Positions 54,394 to 63,455 of a stretch of DNA of 64,000 nt are shown here, piece after piece. Under the pieces are notes generated by a model that saw nothing but the letters and a program-made list of their open reading frames with translations, had not been told where the DNA came from and did not search any database. Positions within the stretch are counted from its first letter, which is position 1. The number at the start of each line of letters is the position of its first letter. The translations under genes and the position numbers were made by a program. This stretch comes from Nocardia aurantia (GTDB taxonomy: Bacteria; Actinomycetota; Actinomycetes; Mycobacteriales; Mycobacteriaceae): assembly GCF_009604425.1 (NCBI RefSeq), contig NZ_WEGI01000016.1, forward strand, positions 124,001 to 188,000, in the 5' to 3' direction.

Positions 54394-54490
54394 CCGTTGC
54401 GGCGGTGTTGCCCCGGTAGTTCCGGCGACGTTCCGACAGAAGACTTTTCCACTCTGGTGTAAAGACGGCCGCTGGCGGTACAACTAGGAC

Positions 54491-55129
54491 ATGGTCTACC
54501 CGGTGGCCTTCGGCTGGATTCAAACGCTGCTCATCGCGATGGTGGTTGCGGCACTCGCATTGTTCGTATTCGGATTCGTCCGCATGCGCAAGGTCGGCCG
54601 GGGCGCCCTCGCCCGGCACGGCTCGGGCGGCATCGTCCTGATCGTGCTCGCCGCGGTGATCCTGTGGGGCACCACCCTGCTCCAGACCTACCTCGGCCTG
54701 ACCGGCGAGGTGAAGGCCGCGCACGTGGTGGCGGCCCCGGTCGCCGGGACGCCGCACAGCCTGGACGTGGAGCTCACGCTGTTCGGCGACCGCGGTCACG
54801 CCGACCAGCACCAGAAGTACCGCATCGAGGGCGACATGTGGGTCCTGCAGGCCGACATCGTCGAATTGCAGCACTGGGTCAACACCATGGGCTTCCACTC
54901 CGGCTACCAGGTGACCCGCCTGTTCGGTGAGCGGCTCGACGGGGTCGCGGTGAAACAGAACCAGACCTTCGTCGGCGGCAGCGACCAGAACTTCTTCGAG
55001 GACATGCAGCAGCACTCCTGGTACACCAAGCCGTTCGTGCGCTCGGCCTACGGCAACGCCGTCATCGCCACCACCGGCAGTTGGGACGTGTACATCTCGC
55101 AGGACGCGATCAAGACCCGTCCGGCCTGA
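54491..55129 (+). CDS. membrane-anchored protein of unknown function
   Basis: A 212-residue protein with two N-terminal transmembrane helices (TLLIAMVVAALALFVFGFV and GIVLIVLAAVILWGTTLLQ) and an external domain of about 140 residues rich in beta-strands (VELTLFGDRGHADQHQKYRIEGDMWVLQADIVEL). No domain I can name. Its last 20 bases overlap the 3' end of the convergent xthA. Confidence 0.8.
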   Translation: MVYPVAFGWIQTLLIAMVVAALALFVFGFVRMRKVGRGALARHGSGGIVLIVLAAVILWGTTLLQTYLGLTGEVKAAHVVAAPVAGTPHSLDVELTLFGDRGHADQHQKYRIEGDMWVLQADIVELQHWVNTMGFHSGYQVTRLFGERLDGVAVKQNQTFVGGSDQNFFEDMQQHSWYTKPFVRSAYGNAVIATTGSWDVYISQDAIKTRPA

Positions 55130-55934
55130 ATTCGGCCACCACCGGCGCGTGATCGCTGGCGCCCTTACCCTTTCGCTCCTCGCGATCGACCGACGCGTCG
55201 GTCACCCGGGCGGCCAGCGCCGGGGAGGCGAGGACGAAGTCGATGCGCATGCCCTCCTTGCGGGGAAACCGCAGCTGGGTGTAGTCCCAGTAGGTGTAGA
55301 CGCCCGGACCGGGCGCGAACGGGCGCATCACATCGGTGAAGCCGGTCTCGACGACGGCGTCGAAGGCATTCCGTTCCGCAACGGACACATGCGTTTTCCC
55401 GGCGAAGAAGGCCGGTGACCAGACGTCGTCGTCGGTGGGCGCGATGTTCCAGTCACCGACGAGCGCGATCTGCGCGCCCGGATCCGCCGCCAGCCAGCGC
55501 TCGCCCGTTTCCTGTAGAGCCGCAAGCCATTCCAGCTTGTAGTCGTAGTGCGGATCGCCGACTGCGCGGCCGTTGGGCACGTACAGGCTCCACACCCGCA
55601 CCCCGCCGCAGGTGGCGCCGATCGCACGGGCCTCGACGACCGGAGCGCTCAGCAGCGAATCGGCCGCGTCCTTGTCGAATCCGGGCTGTCCCGGGAAGCC
55701 GATCTCGATGTCGTCCAGGCCGATCCGGGAGGCGATCGCCACCCCGTTCCACTGGCTGAGCCCGACGTGCGCGACCTCGTATCCGGCCTCGGCGAAACGC
55801 TCGGCCGGGAACTGGTCGTCGCGGCACTTGGTCTCCTGGATCGCCAGCACGTCGATGTCGGCGCGATCCAGCCAGCCGACGACCCGATCCAGCCGGGACC
55901 GAATCGAATTCACGTTCCAGGTTGCCAACCGCAT
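55110..55934 (-). CDS. xthA: exodeoxyribonuclease III
   Basis: A 274-residue AP endonuclease/3'-5' exonuclease for base-excision repair. LATWNVNSIRSRLDRV, IQETKCRDDQFP (catalytic Glu), GDWNIAPTDDDVW (Asp/Asn) and SDHAPVV (Asp-His) are all present. Matches Rv0427c in position. Starts the conserved xthA-GNAT-def cluster on this strand. Confidence 0.95.
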   Translation of the reverse strand: MRLATWNVNSIRSRLDRVVGWLDRADIDVLAIQETKCRDDQFPAERFAEAGYEVAHVGLSQWNGVAIASRIGLDDIEIGFPGQPGFDKDAADSLLSAPVVEARAIGATCGGVRVWSLYVPNGRAVGDPHYDYKLEWLAALQETGERWLAADPGAQIALVGDWNIAPTDDDVWSPAFFAGKTHVSVAERNAFDAVVETGFTDVMRPFAPGPGVYTYWDYTQLRFPRKEGMRIDFVLASPALAARVTDASVDREERKGKGASDHAPVVAEFRPDGS

Positions 55935-55959
55935 CAGCAGTGACCCGCCTTCTCTCGGC

Positions 55960-56955
55960 TCACGGAGGTGTCGGTGCAGCGTAGCGATAGCCGTGATGGT
56001 CCAGGAAACCCATGTCGCGGTACATCTCCAGGGCCGGCTCGTTGGCGGCGCCGACCTGGACGTAGGCGTGGGTGGCGCCGTGCTTGCGCCCCCACCGCAG
56101 CAGTTCCGCGCAGACCAGCGTGCCCAGGCCCTGCCGGCGGTGCGGTGCCGCGACCGCGATGCAGGTCAGGCCCACCCAGCGGCGGCCGTCCGGCGCGGTG
56201 GTCACCGCGCCGCGGCCGATCGCCAGCGGATTCGGCAGGCCCAGCGACGCGAAGCCGACGACGCCGTCGCGCACCGCGGTGAGCACCGCCTCGTCCGGTT
56301 CCGGCGGGGCCACGTCGACGGCGTCCTCACCCGAGAAGCGGCGCAGGTCCAGCCATTCCGGTGTCGGCACCGGGTCCACTCGTACCATCGCCGGGCCCTG
56401 CGGCAGCACCACGTTGTCGATGTCGACGCCGAGGACCCGGGTCTCGCCCCAGACGTGCCAGTGCGGCGGCACCGGCGCCAGCCGGTCCGGCAGGCGCAGC
56501 CGCAGCGGCAGGCTGTGCCCGGAGTACCAGAGGTCCAGCCGCAGCAGGACGTTCGGGTCCAGTTCCGCCGCGGGGGCGCCGGTGGTCGGATCACCGAGCG
56601 GCACAGCCGAATTGGCGCGACCGGTGTAGCCGTGACCGGCGGCCGCCAGCCAGCCGTCGACGAACTCGTGCTCCAGGCCGGGCCAGCCGTCGGCGGCCGC
56701 GGCCTCCAGCGCGCGGATCTCCGCGACCCGGATCGGCCTGGGGCCCAAGGGTTTCAACGCCACGATCCGGTCGGTCTCGATGCTGATCACGGTGTCGTCG
56801 GCGGTGCGCACGGTCGGCGGATCCCACGCCACCAGCACGCCGATCACGTCCGTGAACCGATGGGACTCCCCAGCGGGCAGGCGGTAGCGGATCACCACCC
56901 GGTGCCCGATCGGATTCTGCTCGAACATCGGATCGCCGGAGAACTCAGTCGTCAT
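55960..56955 (-). CDS. GNAT-family N-acetyltransferase
   Basis: A 331-residue protein. The N-terminal 200 residues resemble the Rv0428c family (a beta-rich domain with RVVIRYRLPAGESHRFTDVIG). The C-terminal GNAT domain has the acetyl-CoA loop APHRRQGLGTLVCAELLRW and the late motif ALEMYRDMGF. The acceptor is unknown. The start overlaps the def stop by 11 bases, and it ends 25 bases before xthA: one operon. Confidence 0.88.
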   Translation of the reverse strand: MTTEFSGDPMFEQNPIGHRVVIRYRLPAGESHRFTDVIGVLVAWDPPTVRTADDTVISIETDRIVALKPLGPRPIRVAEIRALEAAAADGWPGLEHEFVDGWLAAAGHGYTGRANSAVPLGDPTTGAPAAELDPNVLLRLDLWYSGHSLPLRLRLPDRLAPVPPHWHVWGETRVLGVDIDNVVLPQGPAMVRVDPVPTPEWLDLRRFSGEDAVDVAPPEPDEAVLTAVRDGVVGFASLGLPNPLAIGRGAVTTAPDGRRWVGLTCIAVAAPHRRQGLGTLVCAELLRWGRKHGATHAYVQVGAANEPALEMYRDMGFLDHHGYRYAAPTPP

Positions 56956-57553
56956 GTCCGAACGGATCCGGCACCGTGCCCGGCACCCAGCTCAAACCCG
57001 GTTGCCCCCAGCCGTTGCGCTTGATCGCCTTCTTCGCCGCCCGGGCGTTGCGGCCGATCAGCACGTCCACGTAGAGATGGCCGTCGAGGTGACCGACCTC
57101 GTGCTGCAGCATGCGCGCGAAGAATCCGTGGCCCTCGATCGACACCTCCGCGCCGGTCTCGTCGGTGCCGGTGACCCGGGCCCAGTCCGCGCGGCCGGTG
57201 GGGAACTGCTCGCCGGGTACCGACAGGCAGCCCTCCTCGTCGTCGTCCGGATCGGGCATGGTCTCCGGGATCTCCGAGGTCTCCAGCACCGGATTGACCA
57301 CCGCGCCGCGCCGCCGGGTCGTCGCGCCGTCGGCGCCGGGATCCGGGCAGTCGTAGACGAACAGCCGCGGCGACTTCTCGTCCTCGTGTTCGATGACGAC
57401 CTGGTTACCGGCCAGGCCCACGCCGTTGGCGGCGTCCATGGTGTCGTACATGTCCGCGATCAGCTGGGCCAATTCCTCCGGTGTCGCGGTGACCGTGTGG
57501 GTCGGGGAGTGCAGCACCGGGTCGCCGACGATGCGGATCGGGAGAATCGCCAT
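56945..57553 (-). CDS. def: peptide deformylase
   Basis: A 202-residue metalloenzyme removing the formyl group from new proteins. Motifs: GVGLAGNQ (motif 1), EGCLSVPGE with the metal Cys (motif 2), QHEVGHLDG with the two metal His and catalytic Glu (motif 3). The C-terminal extension (KKAIKRNGWGQPGLSW) is typical of the mycobacterial branch. Start at the ATG at 57553. First gene of def-GNAT-xthA. Confidence 0.95.
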   Translation of the reverse strand: MAILPIRIVGDPVLHSPTHTVTATPEELAQLIADMYDTMDAANGVGLAGNQVVIEHEDEKSPRLFVYDCPDPGADGATTRRRGAVVNPVLETSEIPETMPDPDDDEEGCLSVPGEQFPTGRADWARVTGTDETGAEVSIEGHGFFARMLQHEVGHLDGHLYVDVLIGRNARAAKKAIKRNGWGQPGLSWVPGTVPDPFGHDD

Positions 57554-57748
57554 AAGCGTCCACTCTACTGAGGAGCGTTTCCGGGGCCGAATCTGCCGGA
57601 GCACGGCGGAGCCCGCCCGAGCGGAAGCGGTACCGCGCCGGACCGCGTCGAACCGCCGTGGACACGCCGCAGCGGATCCGGGTACGCGCGCGTTTGTGTT
57701 TCAATGGGCGGCAACGTATCGGTCTGGTTTCTACGGCGAGGGAGCGAT

Positions 57749-58105
57749 ATGGAAGGCGCAGCGGCCCGGAATCTGTCCGCACCGATGGAAGATGCCGCAG
57801 ATTCCGTTCCGGCCTCCTCCGAGGTCACTGCGGCATCCGAGGCGGACGGCGCCGGCGGTCTCAGCCGGCACGAACTCGACATCCTCGCCTTCGAGCGCAA
57901 ATGGTGGAAGTACGCCGGCGCCAAGGAGGAGGCCATCCGCGAGCTGTTCGGGCTGTCCGCCACCCGCTATTACCAGGTACTCAACGCCGTGGTCGATCGG
58001 CCGGAGGCGCTCGAGGCCGACCCCATGCTGGTCAAACGGCTGCGCCGGTTGCGGACCAGCCGCCAGAAGGCCCGGGCGGCCCGCAAGCTCGGCTTCCAGG
58101 TGTGA
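57749..58105 (+). CDS. DUF3263 protein (Rv0430-like)
   Basis: A 118-residue protein. ATG at 57749 has CGAGGGAG at 57737-57743. After a variable N-terminus, the DUF3263 domain runs LSRHELDILAFERKWWKYAGAKEEAI then FGLSATRYYQVLN and a basic C-terminal helix RLRRLRTSRQKARAARKLGF. The pattern suggests a helix-turn-helix DNA-binding protein; its function is not established. Divergent from def; order matches M. tuberculosis. Confidence 0.88.
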   Translation: MEGAAARNLSAPMEDAADSVPASSEVTAASEADGAGGLSRHELDILAFERKWWKYAGAKEEAIRELFGLSATRYYQVLNAVVDRPEALEADPMLVKRLRRLRTSRQKARAARKLGFQV

Positions 58106-58144
58106 TGCGGGCATCGGGACATGGTCGCTACTAGGGTTGAGCCG

Positions 58145-58750
58145 GTGAGCACCCCGAATCCGCCGTCCGGTGGACCGCCGCTGCGCGCGCTCGCGATGGT
58201 TCTGATCGCCGTGGCCATCGTGTTCGCCGGTCTCGGCGCGATGTCGTTGTCCAAGTCCGAGTCCTCGGGTTCGCAGACGACGGTCGCGCAGGCTCCCACC
58301 ACGACCGTCCCGGTCTCGCGCCCGGCGGTGCCCGCGGCCACGTCCGCGCCGGCGGTGACATCCACCACAACCACCGAGTCGTCCGCGGCCGCCGAGGCCC
58401 CCGCCGCGCCGACGACCACCACCGCGGCCCCCGCCGCACCCCCGCCGCCCGCGAATCCCGCTGGGCCGGTGGACAAGTCGGTTCCGGTCCGAGTGCTCAA
58501 CAACAGCACCATCGCGGGCCTGGCCGCGAAGACCGGCACCCAGTTGAGTTCCGGCGGCTGGAATGTCACCGAGACGGGCAACTATCCCGAGGGAGTGGTG
58601 TCCCGCACGACCGTCTACTACGGCACCTCGCCGCAGGAGAAGGCGGCGGCGCAGGCCATCGCGGCCGAGCTGGGGGTGGCGGCCGAGCCTCGGTTCGCCG
58701 GGCTGGCCGACTCGCCCCCGGGCGTGATCGTGATCGTCACCGGCAACTGA
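58145..58750 (+). CDS. LytR C-terminal domain protein (Rv0431-like)
   Basis: A 201-residue membrane-anchored protein. One transmembrane helix (residues about 17-38, ALAMVLIAVAIVFAGLGAM), a long Thr/Ala/Pro linker, then a LytR_C domain (about 115-200: VRVLNNSTIAGLAAKTGTQL, RTTVYYGTSPQEKAAAQAI). TAGGGT at 58132-58137 is seven bases before the GTG at 58145, indicating a leaderless transcript and fixing this start. Probably acts at the cell envelope; the domain accompanies wall-polymer ligases. Confidence 0.87.
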   Translation: MSTPNPPSGGPPLRALAMVLIAVAIVFAGLGAMSLSKSESSGSQTTVAQAPTTTVPVSRPAVPAATSAPAVTSTTTTESSAAAEAPAAPTTTTAAPAAPPPPANPAGPVDKSVPVRVLNNSTIAGLAAKTGTQLSSGGWNVTETGNYPEGVVSRTTVYYGTSPQEKAAAQAIAAELGVAAEPRFAGLADSPPGVIVIVTGN

Positions 58751-58909
58751 AACGCTCGTCGCGGGGTACCCGGGCGGTACCGGACAGTGGCGTCACAGGC
58801 AAGCGAGCCCCTGCGCGAGGTGCGTAACGGCTCTGGCATCATCTTGTCCGGTAACGAATCCGATAGGCAGCTCACCTCGTAAACTCGGTACTCGTAAAGG
58901 AGTTCCCCG

Positions 58910-59608
58910 ATGGCCCCGTCCACAACTCGTCGCCCCTCCTGGTGGACTGTGACCCCGGTGCTGGCGGTCGCGGTGCTCGGCCTCGCGGCCTGCTCCAACA
59001 GCCAGGAGTCGAGTGACGTCAAGGGCACCACGCCCCCGGTGTGGACCGGCGCCGCGGCGCCGAGCGGCTCCGCGGCGGCCACGGGTGCGCAGGGCGGCGA
59101 GCACGCCGCCAACCCGGGCGATTCGCTGAAGGCCGACCTGAAGGACGCCGGTGGCGCCTCGGTCGGCACCGTCGCGATCGTCAAGTCGGGCAACCACCTC
59201 GAGCTCACCATCGATGCGCATGGTCTCAAGCAGGGCTTCCACGGCCTGCACTTCCATTCGGTCGGCAAGTGCGAGGCCAACTCCGTCGCCCCGACCGGTG
59301 GCCCGGCCGGCGACTTCCTCTCCGCCGGTGGGCATCTGCAGCTCGGCGACACGATGACCAAGCCGGCCAGCGGCGACCTGACCTCGCTGGAGGTGCGGCA
59401 GGACGGCAGCGCCCACCTGGTCACCACCACCGATGCCGTCACCCTGGACGATGTGAAGGGCAAGGCCGTCATCGTCCACGCCGGTGCGGACAATTTCGGT
59501 AACATCCCCGGCCGGTACACCCAGGCCGGTGGCGCCACCGGACCGGACGCGGAGACCATGGCCACCGGCGACGCGGGTGCCCGCGTGGCCTGCGGCGTCG
59601 TCGGGTAA
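58910..59608 (+). CDS. sodC: Cu superoxide dismutase lipoprotein SodC
   Basis: A 232-residue lipoprotein (lipobox GLAAC, Cys28). Copper ligands: His114 and His116 (GLHFHSVGKC), His142 (GGHLQ) and His190 (VIVHAGADNFGNI); disulfide candidates Cys121 and Cys228. Between His142 and His169 there is no other histidine, so the usual extra zinc histidines are missing, as reported for the zinc-free M. tuberculosis SodC. Shine-Dalgarno AAAGGAG at 58896-58902. Position matches Rv0432. Confidence 0.93.
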   Translation: MAPSTTRRPSWWTVTPVLAVAVLGLAACSNSQESSDVKGTTPPVWTGAAAPSGSAAATGAQGGEHAANPGDSLKADLKDAGGASVGTVAIVKSGNHLELTIDAHGLKQGFHGLHFHSVGKCEANSVAPTGGPAGDFLSAGGHLQLGDTMTKPASGDLTSLEVRQDGSAHLVTTTDAVTLDDVKGKAVIVHAGADNFGNIPGRYTQAGGATGPDAETMATGDAGARVACGVVG

Positions 59609-59619
59609 CAGGGGAGAGC

Positions 59620-60765
59620 ATGGGCGGGGCAGGCCATCACGCGGTTCACTGGAAAAGCTCGCCTCGGCCGACTCTGGGCGTCGAATGGGAGATCGCGCTC
59701 GTCGACAAGCGCACGCGCGATCTGTCCAACACCGCCGCAGCGGTTTTCGACGAGGTCGGTGATCTGCGCGCCGGCGACGGCCGGCCGCAGGTGACAAAAG
59801 AGTTGCTGCGCAACACCGTCGAGATCGTCACCGGTATCCACGACACCGTCGCGGAGGTCGCCGACGATCTGTCCGGCACCATGGACGCGGTCCGGCGGGC
59901 GGCGGATCCGCTCGGCGTCGACTTGTTCTGTGCCGGAACGCATCCGTTCGCGCAGTGGTCCACCCAGGTGCTCACCCGCTCGCCGCACTACGACGAACTG
60001 ATCGAGCGCACCCAGTGGTGGGGCCGGCAGATGCTGATCTGGGGCGTGCACGTGCATGTGGGAGTCTCGCACCCGGACAAGGTTTTTCCGATCCTGAACC
60101 ATCTGCTGCTGTCCTATCCGCATCTGCTCGCGCTGTCGGCCTCGTCGCCGATGTGGTCCGGGATCGACACCGGATACGCCAGCAATCGCGCGCTGATGTT
60201 CCAGCAGTTGCCGACCGCCGGATTGCCGTTCCAGTTCGAGAACTGGCCGCAGTTCGAGTCGTATGTGCGCGACCAGATGAAGACCGGGGTGTTCGAACAG
60301 CTCGGCGGCATGCACTGGGACATCCGGCCGGCGCCGAAATGGGGCACCATCGAGGTTCGGGTGTGCGACGGAATGCCCACGCGCGCAGAGCTTTCGGCGC
60401 TCGTGGCGCTGATCCACTGCCTGGTCGTGGACATCGATGCGCGGGTCACCGCCGGTGAGACATTGCCCACTATTCCGCCGTGGCATGTCCAGGAGAACAA
60501 GTGGCGGGCGGCCCGCTACGGACTGGACGCGATCATCATCACCGACCGGGACAGCAACGAGCGGCTCGTCACCGACGATCTGACCGATCTGCTCAACCGG
60601 CTGGAGCCCACCGCGAAGTTGCTCGGCTGCGAGCGAGAACTGGCGTCGGTCGCCGAAATCCCGCAGCGTGGCGCCTCCTACCAGCGGCAACGCCGGGTCG
60701 CGGCGGCCACCCAGGGCGATCTGGTCGCCGTCGTCGATGCTCTGGTGCGCGAACTGGAAGCCTGA
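59620..60765 (+). CDS. YbdK-type carboxylate-amine ligase (glutamate-cysteine ligase 2 family)
   Basis: A 381-residue ATP-grasp-like ligase of the GCS2 family. TLGVEWEIALVDKRT carries the metal-binding glutamates; HVHVGVSHPDKV and the C-terminal DIRPAPKWGTIEVRVCD are family hallmarks. E. coli YbdK has weak glutamate-cysteine ligase activity; the true substrate is unknown. It begins 11 bases after sodC and matches Rv0433, so the pair is conserved. Confidence 0.9.
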   Translation: MGGAGHHAVHWKSSPRPTLGVEWEIALVDKRTRDLSNTAAAVFDEVGDLRAGDGRPQVTKELLRNTVEIVTGIHDTVAEVADDLSGTMDAVRRAADPLGVDLFCAGTHPFAQWSTQVLTRSPHYDELIERTQWWGRQMLIWGVHVHVGVSHPDKVFPILNHLLLSYPHLLALSASSPMWSGIDTGYASNRALMFQQLPTAGLPFQFENWPQFESYVRDQMKTGVFEQLGGMHWDIRPAPKWGTIEVRVCDGMPTRAELSALVALIHCLVVDIDARVTAGETLPTIPPWHVQENKWRAARYGLDAIIITDRDSNERLVTDDLTDLLNRLEPTAKLLGCERELASVAEIPQRGASYQRQRRVAAATQGDLVAVVDALVRELEA

Positions 60766-60915
60766 ACCACACCCGCGTGGGCGCCCGGTCCGGATTCCGG
60801 CCGGATCGCGATCGGGTGCGTTTCGTGACGCGCGGTGAGGTTGTCGTTGCCGTACGGTGGCCGGTGATTCAGTCGCCCAGGGGGGTGACGTTCATCGTAT
60901 GTTTACTATTGTCGG

Positions 60916-62280
60916 GTGCTTCTCGACGACACTCGCTCCGACCTCGGTGGTGTGGCTCGCGGTGGTCGACCCCGGATGCCGTCGAGGCAAGTGCTGGTGG
61001 TCGCCGCGATCGCGGCCGTGCCCCTACTCCTGCTCGTTCTGCAATTCGTGGCGTCCCGCCGCGGTTTCGAGGGGCCACTGCAGAGCCTCTGGTCGGATTA
61101 CGCGGGCACCCCCGCGTCGGTGTCCGTGCCGTGGGCCGGTCTCGCGCTGGCGCTGATCGGATTGTCCTGGCGGCGGCGCTTTCTCACGCTCGGCGCGGCG
61201 GTCGCCCTGGACGCGGCGTACGCGATCGTCCGGGTGCTGCTCGGCGGTCCGCTGACCTTCGGCAACGGCCCGGTGCTGGCCCTGACCGGCTTGGCGCTGG
61301 TGGCCTGGCTCGGCTGGGAGGGCAGGGACAAGAGCAACGCCCTGCACGCCGCCGCCCTCGGCGCGTTGCTGATCCTCGCCACCAAGGTCGGCGACGTCTG
61401 GCTGCACGTCACCGTGTGGGCCGGGCCGCGGGTGCTGGATCGCTATGTGGTGCTGGCCGATCACGCCTTCGGCGAACCGTCCTGGCTGATGGGCCGCGTC
61501 GTCGCGGCGCTCGGGCCGCAGGTCTTCGCGGTACTGCACTGGGTGTACATCGAGCTGCCGGTGGCCGCGATGGTGGTCGCGGTCTGGCAGCTGCGCCACG
61601 TGGTCCGGCGCGGCGTCTGGCCGGACCACTATCTGGTGCGCACGTTCCTGACCCTCGGTCTGGTCGGCCCGATCGTCTACGTCCTGTTCCCGGTGGTGGG
61701 TCCGGTCTTCGCCTTCGGGCCGGACGGCCACGGCCTGCAACTCGGCGACTACTGGCCGCACGCGGTGCCGCCCCTGGATCACGCTCCGGCCCCGCTGTCG
61801 TTCGACGCCTACACGCCGCGCAACTGCATGCCCTCGATGCACACGGCGTGGGTGACCTCGCTGTTCCTGCACTCCCGGCGCGACACCGACGATGCGCCGG
61901 CGCCGCGGTGGCTGCGCTGGGGCGGCGTCTTCTGGCTGGTGTGCACGCTGACGGCGACCCTCGGCTTCGGCTATCACTACGGCAGCGATCTGGTCGCCGG
62001 ATTCGTGTTGTGCCTCACCGTCGAATCCGCGCTGCGCGCGCCCGGCCGCGGCTGGGATCGCATCCGCGTCGCGCTGGTCGGCGCCGGGGTGACGCTGCTC
62101 GCGGGGCTGCTGCTGTCCTATCGGTTCCTGGCGGTGTGGATGTCGCAGCACGCGTTGCCCGCCGGGCTCATCGCGGTCGGTCTGGTCGCGGCCTACGCCT
62201 GGGCGTTCCACGCGACCTGGTTCGCCCGGTCCCGTCAGACCGAACCGCCGCTGCCGGTCGCTCCCGCACCCGCCGGGTAG
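60916..62280 (+). CDS. PAP2-superfamily polytopic membrane protein
   Basis: A 454-residue protein with about ten to twelve transmembrane helices. Phosphatase-type motifs sit late: TPRNCMPSMHTAWV (catalytic His) and FGYHYGSDLVAG (second His/Asp), as in the Aur1/inositol-phosphoceramide-synthase-like PAP2 branch. Likely a lipid phosphatase or phosphotransferase in envelope lipid metabolism. TACTAT at 60904-60909 is six bases before the GTG, suggesting a leaderless transcript. Confidence 0.85.
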   Translation: MLLDDTRSDLGGVARGGRPRMPSRQVLVVAAIAAVPLLLLVLQFVASRRGFEGPLQSLWSDYAGTPASVSVPWAGLALALIGLSWRRRFLTLGAAVALDAAYAIVRVLLGGPLTFGNGPVLALTGLALVAWLGWEGRDKSNALHAAALGALLILATKVGDVWLHVTVWAGPRVLDRYVVLADHAFGEPSWLMGRVVAALGPQVFAVLHWVYIELPVAAMVVAVWQLRHVVRRGVWPDHYLVRTFLTLGLVGPIVYVLFPVVGPVFAFGPDGHGLQLGDYWPHAVPPLDHAPAPLSFDAYTPRNCMPSMHTAWVTSLFLHSRRDTDDAPAPRWLRWGGVFWLVCTLTATLGFGYHYGSDLVAGFVLCLTVESALRAPGRGWDRIRVALVGAGVTLLAGLLLSYRFLAVWMSQHALPAGLIAVGLVAAYAWAFHATWFARSRQTEPPLPVAPAPAG

Positions 62281-62302
62281 CCGGAACCCTTGTGCGCGAG
62301 GG

Positions 62303-62674
62303 TCATTCGAGTTCCTCGTCGCCGAGTTCGTTGACCAGCAGCAGGCCGTCGCGGTGGCGCTGTTCGCGATAGGCGGTGCGGCCCACCAGATGTGCGATCG
62401 CCGGCGCGGTGACCACCGTGAACAGGCCGACCAGCAGCAGCACCCAGACGCTGCGGTGGCCGTGCACCTGGATCGCGGTGCCGGCCAAAATCAGAACCAG
62501 CCCCACCACCTGAGGTTTGGTGGCCGCGTGCATGCGGGAGAGCGTGTCCGGGAAGCGGATCATCGCCAGCGCCGCGGTGAACGCCAGCGCCGCGCCCGAC
62601 ACGATCAGGGTGCCCGCCACCCAGTGCGCGGCGGTGTGCAGCCAGGGCGCGGTGGTCGACAGCCAGGCCGTCAT
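62303..62674 (-). CDS. mnhG: Na+/H+ antiporter subunit G
   Basis: A 123-residue MnhG/PhaG protein with three transmembrane helices; FPDTLSRMHAATKPQVVGL is the family hallmark. The last gene of the antiporter operon; ATGA overlap with mnhF. Confidence 0.93.
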   Translation of the reverse strand: MTAWLSTTAPWLHTAAHWVAGTLIVSGAALAFTAALAMIRFPDTLSRMHAATKPQVVGLVLILAGTAIQVHGHRSVWVLLLVGLFTVVTAPAIAHLVGRTAYREQRHRDGLLLVNELGDEELE

Positions 62675-62931
62675 CGGTCGTCCCGGACCCGGAAACGGGT
62701 GACGGCCGCCGAACCGAGGAAGCCGACCAGCATCAGCGCGGCGATGGCGGGCAGCACCATGGTGTCCTCGCTGTAGGCGGCCCAGACCGCCAGCGCACCG
62801 GCCGCGATCGCCATCAGCGAGTCGATGCCGACGATGCGGTCCAGCGTGTTCGGGCCCGCCAGGATGCGGTACGCGGTGAGCAGGGCCGCGGCGGCCAGCA
62901 GCACCCCCGCGACGATCGTGGCTACGGTCAT
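62671..62931 (-). CDS. mnhF: Na+/H+ antiporter subunit F
   Basis: An 86-residue MnhF protein: three transmembrane helices with YRILAGPNTLDRIVGIDSL, the conserved subunit F signature. ATG at 62931 overlaps the mnhE stop by four bases, and its stop overlaps mnhG. Confidence 0.93.
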   Translation of the reverse strand: MTVATIVAGVLLAAAALLTAYRILAGPNTLDRIVGIDSLMAIAAGALAVWAAYSEDTMVLPAIAALMLVGFLGSAAVTRFRVRDDR

Positions 62932-63455
62932 GGTTGCTCCTCCCGGCTGCCGGCGTCCGGCCGCTCGAAACTGTCGATCAGCAGCCGCTCCAGCCGCCGG
63001 GTGTCGCGGTAGAACTTTTCCACCGCCGCGTCGCTGCCCACGTTCAGGACGTGCACCCAGACGGTGGGATCGGTCCGATCGATCTCCAGCACCATGGTGC
63101 CGGGGATCAGGTTCAGCACGTCCGCGCACAGCACCAGCACCAGGTCCGAGCGGATGGCCAGCCGCACCCGCAGCACTCCCGACGTCGGCGCACCGGCCGG
63201 CCGGATCGCGAACCAGGCGACCTGCAGACTGGATTCCAGCGCGTAATACGTTCCGGCGACCAGTAATTCGAGCAGCGGCCGCAGGCGCACCCGGCCGGTG
63301 ACGGACACCCGCGGCAGCGGCAGCGCCAGCATGACCACCGCGCCGAGCACCAGCCCGGCGAGCAGGTTGCCGACGCTGATGTCGCCCCACAGCGCGGTGT
63401 AGACGATGGCCAGCCAGACCAGCACCCCGATCCGCACCACGGTCTCCCGGCTCAT
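62928..63455 (-). CDS. mnhE: Na+/H+ antiporter subunit E
   Basis: A 175-residue MnhE protein: N-terminal helices (VLVWLAIVYTALWGDISVGN), then the cytoplasmic domain with LVLCADVLNLIPGTMVLEID and WVHVLNVGSDAAV. Overlaps mnhD by four bases and mnhF by four. Confidence 0.93.
   Translation of the reverse strand: MSRETVVRIGVLVWLAIVYTALWGDISVGNLLAGLVLGAVVMLALPLPRVSVTGRVRLRPLLELLVAGTYYALESSLQVAWFAIRPAGAPTSGVLRVRLAIRSDLVLVLCADVLNLIPGTMVLEIDRTDPTVWVHVLNVGSDAAVEKFYRDTRRLERLLIDSFERPDAGSREEQP

Noticed and set aside
58618..60690. 690-codon minus-strand frame opposite LytR_C, sodC and the YbdK-like gene
   Set aside because: No domain, biased composition, and antisense to three conserved genes.
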